Shown here: one piece after another, positions 7,921-16,997 of the stretch
Position numbering within the stretch: position 1 is the stretch's first letter
How the letters are laid out: each line of letters begins with the position of its first letter
NCBI RefSeq assembly: GCF_003864255.1
Contig: NZ_QWEZ01000001.1
Coordinates: 1,240,001 to 1,304,000 of the forward strand
Length of the DNA: 64,000 bases
Direction: 5' to 3'
Source: Aestuariirhabdus litorea
Lineage (GTDB): Bacteria; Pseudomonadota; Gammaproteobacteria; Pseudomonadales; Aestuariirhabdaceae
Made by a program: the position numbers and the translations under genes
Notes under the pieces: generated by a model
Databases searched by the model: none
Told to the model about the DNA's origin: nothing
What the model saw: only the letters and a program-made list of their open reading frames with translations

Positions 7921-9576
7921 GTGGAGCTAAACAGGGTTCTTGACGAGCGCATGCCCCCGTTGGGCTGGTTGCTGGCCACCGACTTCAAGCAGTTGACCGT
8001 TGTCCATGGAACAGCGGTCGAATGGATTAAGGACAGGCTGGTTGAGGGAGTGTGGTCGGAACCGTTTGAACGTTCGCATCCCGAACTCAGCATGAACCTG
8101 TTCGGCAGCTGCGTACATTTTGAGGCTACTGAACTTTTGATCAGCGCCTCGGTCGCCCCTTCGGAGCCCCTTTTTTTTTACCATCAGGACGGCTGCTGCC
8201 TGGCATCCAACTCCCAGGTTCTGTTGCTGGCGGCGATGGGGGATCGACTTAAAGCGGGTTATGGCGGTTATGAAGCTTTGAACTGGTTGCGTACCCGCGG
8301 GCTGGAGTCGGTGATCACCCCCATTCCCCTGCAGTCGGGAGTTATCCATCGCTTTATCCACCATAGTCTGAGGTTGAGTGCGCAGGGCTACGAGATCGTT
8401 AAGCGGCCCACACCACCACCCTTCAATAATTATGGGAGTTACCAGCACTACCTGCAGAGAAGTCTCAATGGCTGCCTGGAAAATGGTTGTTCCAGCCATA
8501 GGCAACACCCCCTTGAATTGTTGACTACCCAGTCGCAGGGTTATGACTCCACCGCCATCAATGCCCTGGTCGATCGGAAGTTCAGGATAAAGGCCTATAC
8601 CTGCAGAGATTCGAAACCCATCGGTGAGGTTTACCGACCGGGGAGCAAGAGCGCGGGGCCCAGTGACGACGGTTCCGCAATAGCGGCGCAACTGGGGATT
8701 GAGTGTGAAGGGATTGAACGGGATGAGTTTACCCAGCACCTGCGTCTGGAGCCCTACCTGAATGCGGCCGTGCACAATAATGAGGATCGTAACCTGCTCC
8801 CGATCTTTGCCCGCGTCCGCTCCCACTCTCTGCTACTCACCGGGATGATGGGGGAGCTTTGGTACACGCACCAGGGGCTCCTCGCCAGCCACTTCGCGGA
8901 GGATGCCGACAATCAGTTAAAACGAGGGGATCTGGGGGGCTTTGGTGTCAACGAGCTGAGGCTCTGGTGCACTGTTACCCACCTGCCCGTTCCCCATATC
9001 GGAGCTGTGCAACGCGAGAGTATTCATCGCATTGCCGAGACTGAGGAGATGGCACCCTGGCGCCTGAACACCGATTACGACCGGCCCATCGCCAGGAGGA
9101 TAGCGGAGGAGGCGGGGGTTGGCCGTGAAAGCTTCGGGCAGAAAAAAATGGGGGCGGTGGTGATAATGCCGACGCCGGAGCTGCCCCTCGATGCTGACCG
9201 GCGACGGCTCTACCTAAGGGACCTGGCACGCAGGGGACTGTTGCACCCGCTACAGCGGCCACTGATCGGCCTGGCGCAACGTTACAATAACTGGCTGCAG
9301 TGGAAAAACCCGAACCGATACTTCAGTAATCGCCAGCGCTACCCGCTGGCGTATTACCTGTCCAGAGCGCTGGAGAAACTGAGCGGACATAAATTTCGCT
9401 TTCGGCCGCTTTTCACGCGGTTAAACTCGGAGCTCTACCGATTCTCCTGTAACGAGCTGGCCGACCGTTACGACTGGTTAGCCGAAAGAATCGACCTGAA
9501 GTCAGCTTCGACTGCGGTGGCCCAGACGCCCAACGAACACTCCCACCAGCACCAGCCCTGCAGCGAGCACCTGTAG
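7921..9576 (+). CDS. Divergent asparagine-synthase-like protein of the exopolysaccharide region
   Basis: A 551-residue protein starting with GTG at 7921 after GGGAG. The centre carries an asparagine-synthase-type PP-loop, 'LTTQSQGYDSTAINAL', which keeps the S-x-G-x-D-S pattern used to bind ATP pyrophosphate. 'LLLTGMMGELWY' sits where asparagine synthases carry GxGGDE. The N-terminal 170 residues resemble a glutaminase fold but lack the Cys that must follow the initiator Met, so glutamine hydrolysis is unlikely. Such proteins in polysaccharide clusters may amidate sugar acids or act as adenylating ligases. The C-terminal tail is polar and low in complexity (His, Gln, Ser) and overlaps the opposing transporter gene by 75 nt. 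It is divergent from the sugar transferase. Confidence 0.7.
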   Translation: MELNRVLDERMPPLGWLLATDFKQLTVVHGTAVEWIKDRLVEGVWSEPFERSHPELSMNLFGSCVHFEATELLISASVAPSEPLFFYHQDGCCLASNSQVLLLAAMGDRLKAGYGGYEALNWLRTRGLESVITPIPLQSGVIHRFIHHSLRLSAQGYEIVKRPTPPPFNNYGSYQHYLQRSLNGCLENGCSSHRQHPLELLTTQSQGYDSTAINALVDRKFRIKAYTCRDSKPIGEVYRPGSKSAGPSDDGSAIAAQLGIECEGIERDEFTQHLRLEPYLNAAVHNNEDRNLLPIFARVRSHSLLLTGMMGELWYTHQGLLASHFAEDADNQLKRGDLGGFGVNELRLWCTVTHLPVPHIGAVQRESIHRIAETEEMAPWRLNTDYDRPIARRIAEEAGVGRESFGQKKMGAVVIMPTPELPLDADRRRLYLRDLARRGLLHPLQRPLIGLAQRYNNWLQWKNPNRYFSNRQRYPLAYYLSRALEKLSGHKFRFRPLFTRLNSELYRFSCNELADRYDWLAERIDLKSASTAVAQTPNEHSHQHQPCSEHL

Positions 9577-10389
9577 CAGGCTGAAGCGCTCATCGAGAAT
9601 CAGCATGGCCATCAAGGCAGTGCAAAGGGGCATCAGATTGATGAAGCTGGAGGCCAGTGAAGCCGGCATCTTGCCCACCGCATAATTAAAGAGCCCGTAG
9701 GCCCCCAATGTGACGATCACTCCCAGATAGAGGATCGCCAGCAGTGCATCGGGTTTGACCTCCGTTGGCATCCCTTCCATTAGTGCCAGGGGGAAGAAAA
9801 ACAGGGCGCCGATCAAGGCCTGCACCGCCGTCAGGAAAAGGGGACGGTAGCGTGTCGAGAGGTGCTTAAGTATCAGGGTATAACCCGCTGCGCAGGCCAT
9901 CGCCATAAACTCAAGAAAATTACCCAGCATCGGGTTTGGCGCCTGTTCGTTACTGGGGCTACTGAGGCTAAGCCAGACGCTACCGGAGACCGCTATTACA
10001 AAGCCCGTCAGTGATAGGGGGGTAATCTTTTCCTTAAGGAACAGGTAAGCCCCCAATGCTACCAGCAGGGGAAGAGTGGCGGATATCATACCTGCCTGTG
10101 CGGCGCTGGTATTAGCGAGTGCGTAGGCCTCGAAAATAAAGTAGAGGCAGGGTTCAAAAGCGGCCATCCCGACCAGCAAACGCCAGTCACCCTTTCGGTA
10201 CTTGGGGCGTCCCAGCTTCGGCAGGAGCAGAATAAAACAACAGGTGGCGACCACCATGCGCGCAAAAATCACCACCATGGGCGTGTAGCTTTCAAAGGCG
10301 AACTTTAGCGCGATAAAGGAGCTACTCCACAGCAAAACGGCGCACAGCAGGGCCAGGGTGGGTAAACGCAGGGAGGAAGATGAGGTCAC
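9502..10389 (-). CDS. DMT-superfamily (EamA) transporter
   Basis: A 295-residue membrane protein. GTG at 10389 is preferred because GGAG lies five bases upstream and the protein then starts 'TSSSSLRLPTLALL'; an ATG at 10446 gives 19 extra polar residues. There are ten predicted helices in two EamA repeats, with motifs such as 'WSSSFIALKFAFE' and 'LGAYGLFNYAVGKMPAS'. Members export or import amino acids, metabolites or unknown small molecules. It lies 80 bp downstream of atuG on the same strand and could be co-transcribed with the atu operon, but the substrate cannot be read from sequence. Confidence 0.8.
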   Translation of the reverse strand: MTSSSSLRLPTLALLCAVLLWSSSFIALKFAFESYTPMVVIFARMVVATCCFILLLPKLGRPKYRKGDWRLLVGMAAFEPCLYFIFEAYALANTSAAQAGMISATLPLLVALGAYLFLKEKITPLSLTGFVIAVSGSVWLSLSSPSNEQAPNPMLGNFLEFMAMACAAGYTLILKHLSTRYRPLFLTAVQALIGALFFFPLALMEGMPTEVKPDALLAILYLGVIVTLGAYGLFNYAVGKMPASLASSFINLMPLCTALMAMLILDERFSLLQVLAAGLVLVGVFVGRLGHRSRS

Positions 10390-10469
10390 GGTGGCTCCGC
10401 CAGGTAGGTGGTGCGGCGGAGTATAACGGCAGTCTCTGGTCACCACCAGCGGCTGCCGTTGCTGAGGCG

Positions 10470-11294
10470 CTAAACAAAGAGGTCTGGCGTCAACTCGCCC
10501 CCTTCGGGGTTAAACCGGTAGTGGTCGAAGTTGGTGACCCCCCGTTCACGGAGAATCTCCTCATCGATCAGGGTACGACCGCTGAGCGCCAGGTTTTCAC
10601 TACGCAAAATCTCCCAGGCTGCGTCGGCCATGATCGCCGGCGTGCGGGCACGGTCGAAAGCGCGGCGGCCTCCCAGCTCGAACTCGATGGCGGCGGTGGC
10701 GATGATGGTCTGCGGCCAAAGCGTATTAACCGCAATACCCTTGCTGCGAAACTCCTCCGCCATACCGATGCTGAGCATCGACATGCCGTATTTGGTGATG
10801 GTGTAGGGAGCGTGGTTACGAAACCAGCGGGGGTCCATATTGAGAGGTGGTGATAGGCTGAGAATATGAGGATTACTCGATTCTTTTAAATAGGGCAGAA
10901 CAGCCTGGGTGCAGATCATGACGGCCCGGCTGTTGACCTGGGTCATGAGGTCAAAGCGTTTGATATCGGTGTGCTCGACATTGGTCAGTCGTATGGCACC
11001 GGCATTATTAATCAGTGCATCGATCCCGCCAAATCGCCTGGCGGCCTCGGCGGCCATCACCTCCACCTGTTCGGGATAGCGGACATCCACCTGCATTGGC
11101 AGTGCCTGACCACCCGCGGCCTCGACCTCCTCGGCGACGCTAAAGATGGTACCTTCGAGGTGTGGGTGGGGGCTGGCGGACTTGGCGGCGATCACTATAT
11201 TGGCTCCATCGCGAGCACAGCGCAGGGCTATTTCGCGGCCGATACCGCGGCTGCCGCCGGTGATGACGATGGTTTTTCCAGTCAAGGATTCCAT
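10470..11294 (-). CDS. atuG: AtuG-like short-chain dehydrogenase (HSDL2-type)
   Basis: A 274-residue SDR. ATG at 11294 is chosen because GGAG lies six bases upstream; the longer reading from 11339 overlaps atuF. The cofactor motif is 'TGGSRGIGREIAL', 'INNAGAI' follows, and the catalytic Tyr-x3-Lys lies in 'YTITKYGM'. Length and motifs resemble the long SDR group that includes human HSDL2 and Pseudomonas AtuG. It is the last atu gene; its exact step in citronellol/geraniol breakdown is not settled, and dehydrogenation of a hydroxyacyl or alcohol intermediate is likely. The position at the end of the atu operon supports the name. Confidence 0.8.
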   Translation of the reverse strand: MESLTGKTIVITGGSRGIGREIALRCARDGANIVIAAKSASPHPHLEGTIFSVAEEVEAAGGQALPMQVDVRYPEQVEVMAAEAARRFGGIDALINNAGAIRLTNVEHTDIKRFDLMTQVNSRAVMICTQAVLPYLKESSNPHILSLSPPLNMDPRWFRNHAPYTITKYGMSMLSIGMAEEFRSKGIAVNTLWPQTIIATAAIEFELGGRRAFDRARTPAIMADAAWEILRSENLALSGRTLIDEEILRERGVTNFDHYRFNPEGGELTPDLFV

Positions 11295-11322
11295 GGGTAG
11301 CTCCAGGTTGATGGGGTTAGGG

Positions 11323-13320
11323 TCAAGGGGAGTCGGCAAGCTCGATCAGGACCTGGCGTGTTTTAACCTGGTCACCGGCTTCACCCCGAATCGATGTCAC
11401 CACCCCCTCCATACTCGCCTTGAGGGGATGCTCCATTTTCATGGCTTCAACGATGGCGAGGGTTTGCCCACGCTGGACCAGGTCCCCAACGGCCACCATA
11501 AGGGCGGTGAGGCTTCCCTCCATGGGTGCCCGCACACAGGTATCACCGCCTTCATGCTGGGTACCTGTACTGAGTTGGGTGCGGTTCTCGTAGCGGTAGT
11601 GAACAGCATCCACCTCCAGCTCGAGGATGTTACCCCGGCGAAAATAGGGCACCCTCTGCAGGTGACCCTGCATCACAAACTCCAAAACACCGGGCTCGGC
11701 AAGGCTGAACTCGTCGAATTCAATCGGCGGTTGTACTGCGACTTCACTATCGCAGAGCTGTTGGTTGTGGACCACCCTGCGGTTGCTCGTCGGTGATGTG
11801 CTGCATTGCAGGCTGTACTCCTGGCCCGAGCAGTAGAGGCGCAGCTGCCAGCTGGCCTCGGCGGCGGAGTGCCAGCAATCGTAGTGGGCCGGCTGCTGGC
11901 CATCGGCCATGAAGAGAAGCGCCGCCAGCCCGTTGACCCGAGCTGGGGGGGGGGGCTGCGTCAGGGAGGGATCAGAGGCGAAATCGGTCTCGATGAAGGC
12001 GGTGGTTGCCTCGCCGGCGGCAAAACGGGGATGACACAGGATATTACGCAGATAGCCCTTGTTGGTTGTAAGACCGAACAGCTGGGTCTCTTCAAGCGCC
12101 CTGACCAGTTTACGACGGGCGATCTCCCGGGTTTCACCCCAGCAGATCACCTTGGCCTGCATAGAGTCATAGAAAGAGGGGATCAGGCTGCCATTTTTCA
12201 GGTTATGGTCGATACGCACCCCCTCAAAGCAGGCGGGAATCCAGCGTTCCACTGTGCCCGTTTGGGGTAGGTAGTTCTGGGCCGGATCCTCCGCGTAGAG
12301 GCGCACCTCGATGGCGTGCCCCTGAATACGGACATCCGACTGGAGCAGTGGCAGGGAATGGCCTTCGGCGACTCTCAACTGCCACTCAACAAGGTCGGTA
12401 CCGGTCACCAGCTCGGTAACCGGGTGCTCCACCTGCAGGCGGGTGTTCATCTCGAGGAAATAGAAGTTGCGATCGGCGTCCACCAGGAACTCGACGGTTC
12501 CCGCCCCTACGTAGTTGCAGGCCTTGGCGGCCAACACCGCCGCTTCGCCCATCTGTTGGCGGAGGGACTCATCAACGAAGGGGGAGGGGGCCTCTTCAAC
12601 CACTTTCTGGTGGCGGCGTTGAACCGAACAGTCCCGCTCGCCGAGATAAATCACATTTCCCTGTTGGTCACCAAACACCTGGATTTCGATATGGCGGGGG
12701 GCGATCACCGCTTTTTCCAGAATCAGCTCGCCACTGCCGAAGGCGGATTGCGCCTCGGAGGCAGCCCGTTCAAGTTCGACCGCAAGTTGGCTCGGCTCAA
12801 GCACCAGGCGCATACCGCGCCCACCGCCGCCGGCCGATGCCTTGATCATCAGGGGATAACCGATACCGCTGGCTGCTTCCAGTAGTGCCTCTGGCGACTG
12901 GTCCTCACCTTCGTAGCCCGGTATACAGGGGACACCAGCGGCGATCATGGCGATTTTAGAGCGGCGCTTGGAGCCCATCAGTTCGATGGCAGCGCTGCTG
13001 GGGCCGATAAAGATAAGACCCGCATCCTGGCAGCGCTGGGCAAAGTCGCTGTTTTCAGAAAGGAAACCATAACCGGGATGGATGGCGTTCGCACCGCAGT
13101 GTTCAGCCGCACGGAGGATGGCGTCTGCGTTCAGGTAGGACTCCTGAACAGGGCCAGCCCCGATGCAGAAGGCCTCGTCGGCGAGGTTGACGTGCAGGGA
13201 GTGGCGGTCGGCCTCGCTATAGACGGCAACGGTGCGATAACCCAGCTCGCGGGCGGTTCGCAGTACGCGGACCGCGATCTCTCCCCGGTTGGCGACCAAC
13301 AGTTTCTCTATGGTGGGCAT
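11323..13320 (-). CDS. atuF: Geranyl-CoA carboxylase alpha subunit (biotin carboxylase + biotin carrier)
   Basis: A 665-residue protein with an ideal AAGGAG site before the ATG at 13320. The order is a biotin carboxylase N-domain ('LLVANRGEIAVRVLRTAREL'), an ATP-grasp domain ('IKASAGGGGRGMR', 'EMNTRLQVEHPVTE') and a C-terminal biotinyl domain with 'EAMKMEHP', whose Lys is biotinylated. With AtuC it would carboxylate the gamma-methyl of cis-geranyl-CoA to isohexenyl-glutaconyl-CoA in the cytoplasm. Sequence alone does not separate it from methylcrotonyl-CoA carboxylase; the neighbouring atuA, atuB and atuG decide the name. A tract of eleven C in the coding strand (G at 11945-11955) encodes four prolines in the linker and is a possible slippage site. 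Confidence 0.9.
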   Translation of the reverse strand: MPTIEKLLVANRGEIAVRVLRTARELGYRTVAVYSEADRHSLHVNLADEAFCIGAGPVQESYLNADAILRAAEHCGANAIHPGYGFLSENSDFAQRCQDAGLIFIGPSSAAIELMGSKRRSKIAMIAAGVPCIPGYEGEDQSPEALLEAASGIGYPLMIKASAGGGGRGMRLVLEPSQLAVELERAASEAQSAFGSGELILEKAVIAPRHIEIQVFGDQQGNVIYLGERDCSVQRRHQKVVEEAPSPFVDESLRQQMGEAAVLAAKACNYVGAGTVEFLVDADRNFYFLEMNTRLQVEHPVTELVTGTDLVEWQLRVAEGHSLPLLQSDVRIQGHAIEVRLYAEDPAQNYLPQTGTVERWIPACFEGVRIDHNLKNGSLIPSFYDSMQAKVICWGETREIARRKLVRALEETQLFGLTTNKGYLRNILCHPRFAAGEATTAFIETDFASDPSLTQPPPPARVNGLAALLFMADGQQPAHYDCWHSAAEASWQLRLYCSGQEYSLQCSTSPTSNRRVVHNQQLCDSEVAVQPPIEFDEFSLAEPGVLEFVMQGHLQRVPYFRRGNILELEVDAVHYRYENRTQLSTGTQHEGGDTCVRAPMEGSLTALMVAVGDLVQRGQTLAIVEAMKMEHPLKASMEGVVTSIRGEAGDQVKTRQVLIELADSP

Positions 13321-13353
13321 GGCAAGCTCCTTGGTGATCGGGTCGCGTTTAGG

Positions 13354-14166
13354 TTACTGGGCCCAGCTGGGTGGGCGCTTCTGAATAAAAGCCAGGGTAC
13401 CCTCGCCACCCTCATCGCTGCGTACCGCTGCAGCAAATTGCTGGGCCGCATAATCAAGCAGGGCTTCGTGTTCCATGGTTTCGGTTGCCAGCAAAAGTGA
13501 CTTGGTGGTGGCATTGGCCTCGGGGGCACAGCGTTTGACCTGCGCCAGCACGGCAGCAAGCTGCTCGTCGAGGGCGTCGGCTGAGCTGTGGTAGTGCACC
13601 AGTCCCAGGTGTAAGGCCTCCTCGGCACCAAAGCGGGATCCCAATAGCATCAGGCGCCTCGCTTCGGTCAGGCCGATGCGCTTGACTACGAAGGGGGCGA
13701 TCTGTGCGGGAGGAATACCGAGACCGGTCTCGGGCAGTCCAAACTGCACCCCCTCAACCGCAATCGCTACATCGGAGACACAGGCCAGGCCGAAGCCGCC
13801 GCCAAGCACGGCCCCCTCGAGCACGGCGACCACCACCTGGGGCAAGCGGTTGGCGCGGGTGATCATGCGCCCAAAGGCCCGGTTCAGCTCGAAGAAAGGG
13901 TCAGTATCGGCACCGGCGGGGGTAGCCCGGGCGCTGGCCATATCCTTGATGTCGCCGCCGGCGCAGAAGTTGCCATCGCTGCCGCGGATCACCAGTGCCC
14001 GCACATCCCTGCGGGGTTCGATCCGCTCAAACAGGGCGAGCAGCTCCTCGACCATCTTGAGACTCATGGCGTTGCGGGCGGAGGGGCGTTGCAGCCAAAG
14101 GTGAAGGTTGCCGGCCTCCAGCTCGCAGCGCAGGGTGTCGAAAGTGGGTAGCTCCAGGGGTTGCAT
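13354..14166 (-). CDS. atuE: Isohexenylglutaconyl-CoA hydratase
   Basis: A 270-residue enoyl-CoA hydratase/isomerase (crotonase) protein. ATG at 14166, just after the atuD stop, is preferred to the 14211 ATG that overlaps atuD. The crotonase fold is shown by the oxyanion-hole motifs 'GNFCAGGDIKDM' and 'LEGAVLGGGFGLACVSDVAI', followed by 'FGLPETGLGIPP'. In the Atu pathway it hydrates 3-isohexenylglutaconyl-CoA to the 3-hydroxy-glutaryl form, which a lyase then splits to acetate and 7-methyl-3-oxo-6-octenoyl-CoA. Placement between the dehydrogenase and the carboxylase alpha subunit matches the Pseudomonas atuDEF order. Confidence 0.88.
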   Translation of the reverse strand: MQPLELPTFDTLRCELEAGNLHLWLQRPSARNAMSLKMVEELLALFERIEPRRDVRALVIRGSDGNFCAGGDIKDMASARATPAGADTDPFFELNRAFGRMITRANRLPQVVVAVLEGAVLGGGFGLACVSDVAIAVEGVQFGLPETGLGIPPAQIAPFVVKRIGLTEARRLMLLGSRFGAEEALHLGLVHYHSSADALDEQLAAVLAQVKRCAPEANATTKSLLLATETMEHEALLDYAAQQFAAAVRSDEGGEGTLAFIQKRPPSWAQ

Positions 14167-14168
14167 AC

Positions 14169-15329
14169 TCAGGATCTCTTCTTGCCGGGAAGGATGTTCA
14201 TGTATTTGCAAATGATGCCAAGCATGATCTCATCGGCCCCACCACCGATGGAGGCCAGGCGGGAGTCGCGGTAGGAGCGGGAAGCGACGTTGTCCCACAT
14301 AAAGCCCATGCCGCCCCAATACTGCAGGCAGGAGTCCGATACCTCGCGAGCCAGCCGCCCCCCCTTCAGCTTGGCCATAGAGGCCAGGTTGGTTACATCC
14401 TGCCCCCCCATGTAGGTTTCGCAGGCCTGATAGACAAGGGCACGCAGAGCTTCTATCTCGGTTTGCAGTTCCGCCATGCGGAAGTGGATCACCTGATTAT
14501 CGATCAGCGGCTGGCCGAAGGTGTGGCGCTCGCGGCAATAGGCGATGGTCTCGTTGATCACTCGCTCCATCGATTTGAGGGAGTTGGCTGCTCCCCATAG
14601 CCGCTCCTCCTGGAACTGGATCATCTGCATCATAAAGCCGGCCCCCTCGGCGCCGATTCGGTAGCGTTGGGGGACGCGCACGTTGTCAAAGAAGACCTGT
14701 GCAGTATCGGAAGAGCGCATTCCCAGCTTCTTGAGGGGCTCGGAGAAACTGATCCCTGGCGTATTGGCCGGAACCACGATCAGGGACTTGTTGACGTGGG
14801 GCTTATCATCACTGGTGTTGGCCAGCAGACAGAAGAAGTCGGCCTGGGTGGAGCTGGTGATCCACATTTTTGATCCGTTAATGAGGTAGTCATCCCCATC
14901 CTTGCGGGCTCTGGTTTTCATGCCGGCTACGTCGGAACCGGCACCGGTTTCGGAGACTGCGATACTGGCGACCAGGTCACCGGCAATGGCCGGCGCGAGA
15001 AACTCCTGTTGCAGGGCTTTGTCGGCAAAGCGGGCCAGTGCCGGTGTGGCCATATTGGTCTGTACGCCAATCGCCAGCGGCACCCCTCCACAGTGGGCAA
15101 CCCCCAGCTCCTCGGCCGCCACCAGCTCGTAGGAGTAATCCAGGCCCATACCGCCGGCACTCTCAGGCTTGGATATCCCCAGCAGGCCCAGGTTACCCAT
15201 CTTTTTGAACAGCTCGTGGGCTGGAAAAATACCCGCTTCCTCCCACTCATCGACGTAGGGGTTGACCTCGGTCTCTATAAAGTTGCGAGTGGTACGGCGG
15301 ATCTCTGCGTGTTCCTGGGTAAATTTCAT
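14169..15329 (-). CDS. atuD: Citronellyl-CoA dehydrogenase
   Basis: A 386-residue acyl-CoA dehydrogenase with the complete family length. 'MKFTQEHAEIRRTTRNFIE' at the N-terminus, 'AVSETGAGSDVAGMKTRA' (FAD/substrate loop) and 'WITSST' in the beta domain are followed by the helical C-domain with 'LQYWGGMGFM' near the catalytic region. It oxidises citronellyl-CoA to geranyl-CoA, passing electrons to ETF. Substrate choice is inferred from its place between atuC and atuE; isovaleryl-CoA-type enzymes look similar. The ribosome site AGAGAG precedes the ATG. Confidence 0.88.
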   Translation of the reverse strand: MKFTQEHAEIRRTTRNFIETEVNPYVDEWEEAGIFPAHELFKKMGNLGLLGISKPESAGGMGLDYSYELVAAEELGVAHCGGVPLAIGVQTNMATPALARFADKALQQEFLAPAIAGDLVASIAVSETGAGSDVAGMKTRARKDGDDYLINGSKMWITSSTQADFFCLLANTSDDKPHVNKSLIVVPANTPGISFSEPLKKLGMRSSDTAQVFFDNVRVPQRYRIGAEGAGFMMQMIQFQEERLWGAANSLKSMERVINETIAYCRERHTFGQPLIDNQVIHFRMAELQTEIEALRALVYQACETYMGGQDVTNLASMAKLKGGRLAREVSDSCLQYWGGMGFMWDNVASRSYRDSRLASIGGGADEIMLGIICKYMNILPGKKRS

Positions 15330-15361
15330 GACGGTCTCTCTTTATAAAATGGATAGGTAAG

Positions 15362-16978
15362 CTAGAAGCGGGCAACGCCAAAGCTGTTGGGGTGCAGTGT
15401 CCTGCGGTGGGACTCGTCGCAGGTTTCGAGCAGAAAGCCTAGCAGTCGCCGTGTATCCCGTGGATCGATCAGTCCGTCGTCCCATAAACGTGCCGTCCCG
15501 AACAGGGCGGTGGAGCTGGCGTCCAATTTCTGGGCCGTTACCTGCTCAATCATATCGAGCATCTCGGGGGCCGCCTCCTTGCCCAGCTTGGCGTGTTTCT
15601 GTTCGGTCACAATACGCAGTACCTTGCCGGCCTGTGCACCACCCATGACGGCGGTGCGGCTATTGGGCCAGGCAAAAATAAAGCGCGGATCGAGCCCGCG
15701 TCCACACATGGCGTAGTTGCCGGCACCGTAGGATCCCCCAACCACGATGGTAATCTTGGGGGTACGCGCGTTGGCCACGGCCTGGATCATTTTCGAACCG
15801 TGCTTGATGATACCGTTGCGCTCCGATTCGGTTCCCACCATAAAACCGGTGGTGTTGTGAAAAAACAGGATCGGCGTCTGGCTCTGGTCGCAGAGCTGGA
15901 TAAACTGTGCCGCCTTGTTGGCACCCTGAGCGGTAATGGGCGCGTTATTACCAATGATGCCGCAGGAAAACCCATGGATCTTGAGGTGACCACAGACCGT
16001 CTGGTTGTCGAACAACGGCTTGAAGTCGACAAATTCCGAGCCATCAGCGATGCGGGCAATGATCTCACGCACGTCATAGGGCTGTTTGGCCTCGGCGGGC
16101 ACCACTCCCAGTAGTTCAGATGTGGGGTAGAGGGGTTCCGGGTAGTGGGCCTGTGGGCGAGGGCGCAGCTGCTCATTCCAGGGCAGCTGCTGCAGCAGCT
16201 CGCGGGCGATACGCAGGGCGTCGGCATCATCCTCGCCCAGGTACTCTGCGGTGCCGGCAATTTCGGCATGCAACTCGGCCCCGCCGAGCTCCTCATCGGT
16301 AGCGATTTCACCGGTGGCCGCCTTGAGCAGGGGAGGACCGGCCAGGAACATCTTGGCCCGGTTGCGCACCACCACCACGTAATCGGAGAGGCCGGGCTGG
16401 TAGGCTCCGCCGGCGGTCGAGCTGCCGTGAACGATGGTGATTTGGGGAATACCTGCTGCCGAGAGCCTTGCCTGGTTGGCAAAGCCTCGCGCCCCTTCGA
16501 CAAAGATCTCTGCTGCGTAGTTCAGGTTGGCACCACCGCTTTCTGCCATGGTGACCACGGGCAGTTTGTTCTCCCTGGCAATCTCTTGCAGGCGCAAGGT
16601 TTTTTGCAGGCCGGAGGGGGAGATGGTCCCCCCTTTGATGGCGCTGTTATTTGCGATCAGGAGGCTACGAATGCCGGCGATGAACCCGATGCCAGCGATG
16701 ATCCCGCCACCGGCCAGGGAGCCATCCTTGTCGTCGTGCATATGGTAGCCCGCCAGGGTAGACAGCTCGAGAAAAGGAGAACCGGGGTCCAGCAGCCGTT
16801 GGATACGGTCGCGGGGCAGCAGCTGGCCTCGCAGCCGGAACTTCTCCCGCGCGGCTTCGGCGGTGTCGATCACTGTCTGTTCGGCGGCACGGAAGCCGTC
16901 GATAGCCGCCTGCATGACCCGACAGTTCTCAGCGAACTGCGTGGAGGCGGTATCTATATCGGACTGCAAAATGGCCAT
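15362..16978 (-). CDS. atuC: Geranyl-CoA carboxylase beta (carboxyltransferase) subunit
   Basis: A 538-residue carboxyltransferase with the two crotonase-like halves of the acetyl/propionyl/methylcrotonyl-CoA carboxylase beta family. The N-half has 'GGTISPSGLQKTLRLQEIA' and 'VHGSSTAGGAYQPGLSDYVV'; the C-half has 'FFHNTTGFMVGTESERNGII' and 'GGSYGAGNYAMCGRGLDPRF'. It transfers the carboxyl group from biotin on AtuF to geranyl-CoA. Separation from LiuB, the methylcrotonyl enzyme, rests on the atu context and has not been tested by phylogeny. It lies between atuB and atuD with short gaps of 19 and 32 bp. Confidence 0.88.
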   Translation of the reverse strand: MAILQSDIDTASTQFAENCRVMQAAIDGFRAAEQTVIDTAEAAREKFRLRGQLLPRDRIQRLLDPGSPFLELSTLAGYHMHDDKDGSLAGGGIIAGIGFIAGIRSLLIANNSAIKGGTISPSGLQKTLRLQEIARENKLPVVTMAESGGANLNYAAEIFVEGARGFANQARLSAAGIPQITIVHGSSTAGGAYQPGLSDYVVVVRNRAKMFLAGPPLLKAATGEIATDEELGGAELHAEIAGTAEYLGEDDADALRIARELLQQLPWNEQLRPRPQAHYPEPLYPTSELLGVVPAEAKQPYDVREIIARIADGSEFVDFKPLFDNQTVCGHLKIHGFSCGIIGNNAPITAQGANKAAQFIQLCDQSQTPILFFHNTTGFMVGTESERNGIIKHGSKMIQAVANARTPKITIVVGGSYGAGNYAMCGRGLDPRFIFAWPNSRTAVMGGAQAGKVLRIVTEQKHAKLGKEAAPEMLDMIEQVTAQKLDASSTALFGTARLWDDGLIDPRDTRRLLGFLLETCDESHRRTLHPNSFGVARF

Positions 16979-16997
16979 GGCGTTGTCCTGGCGAGGG

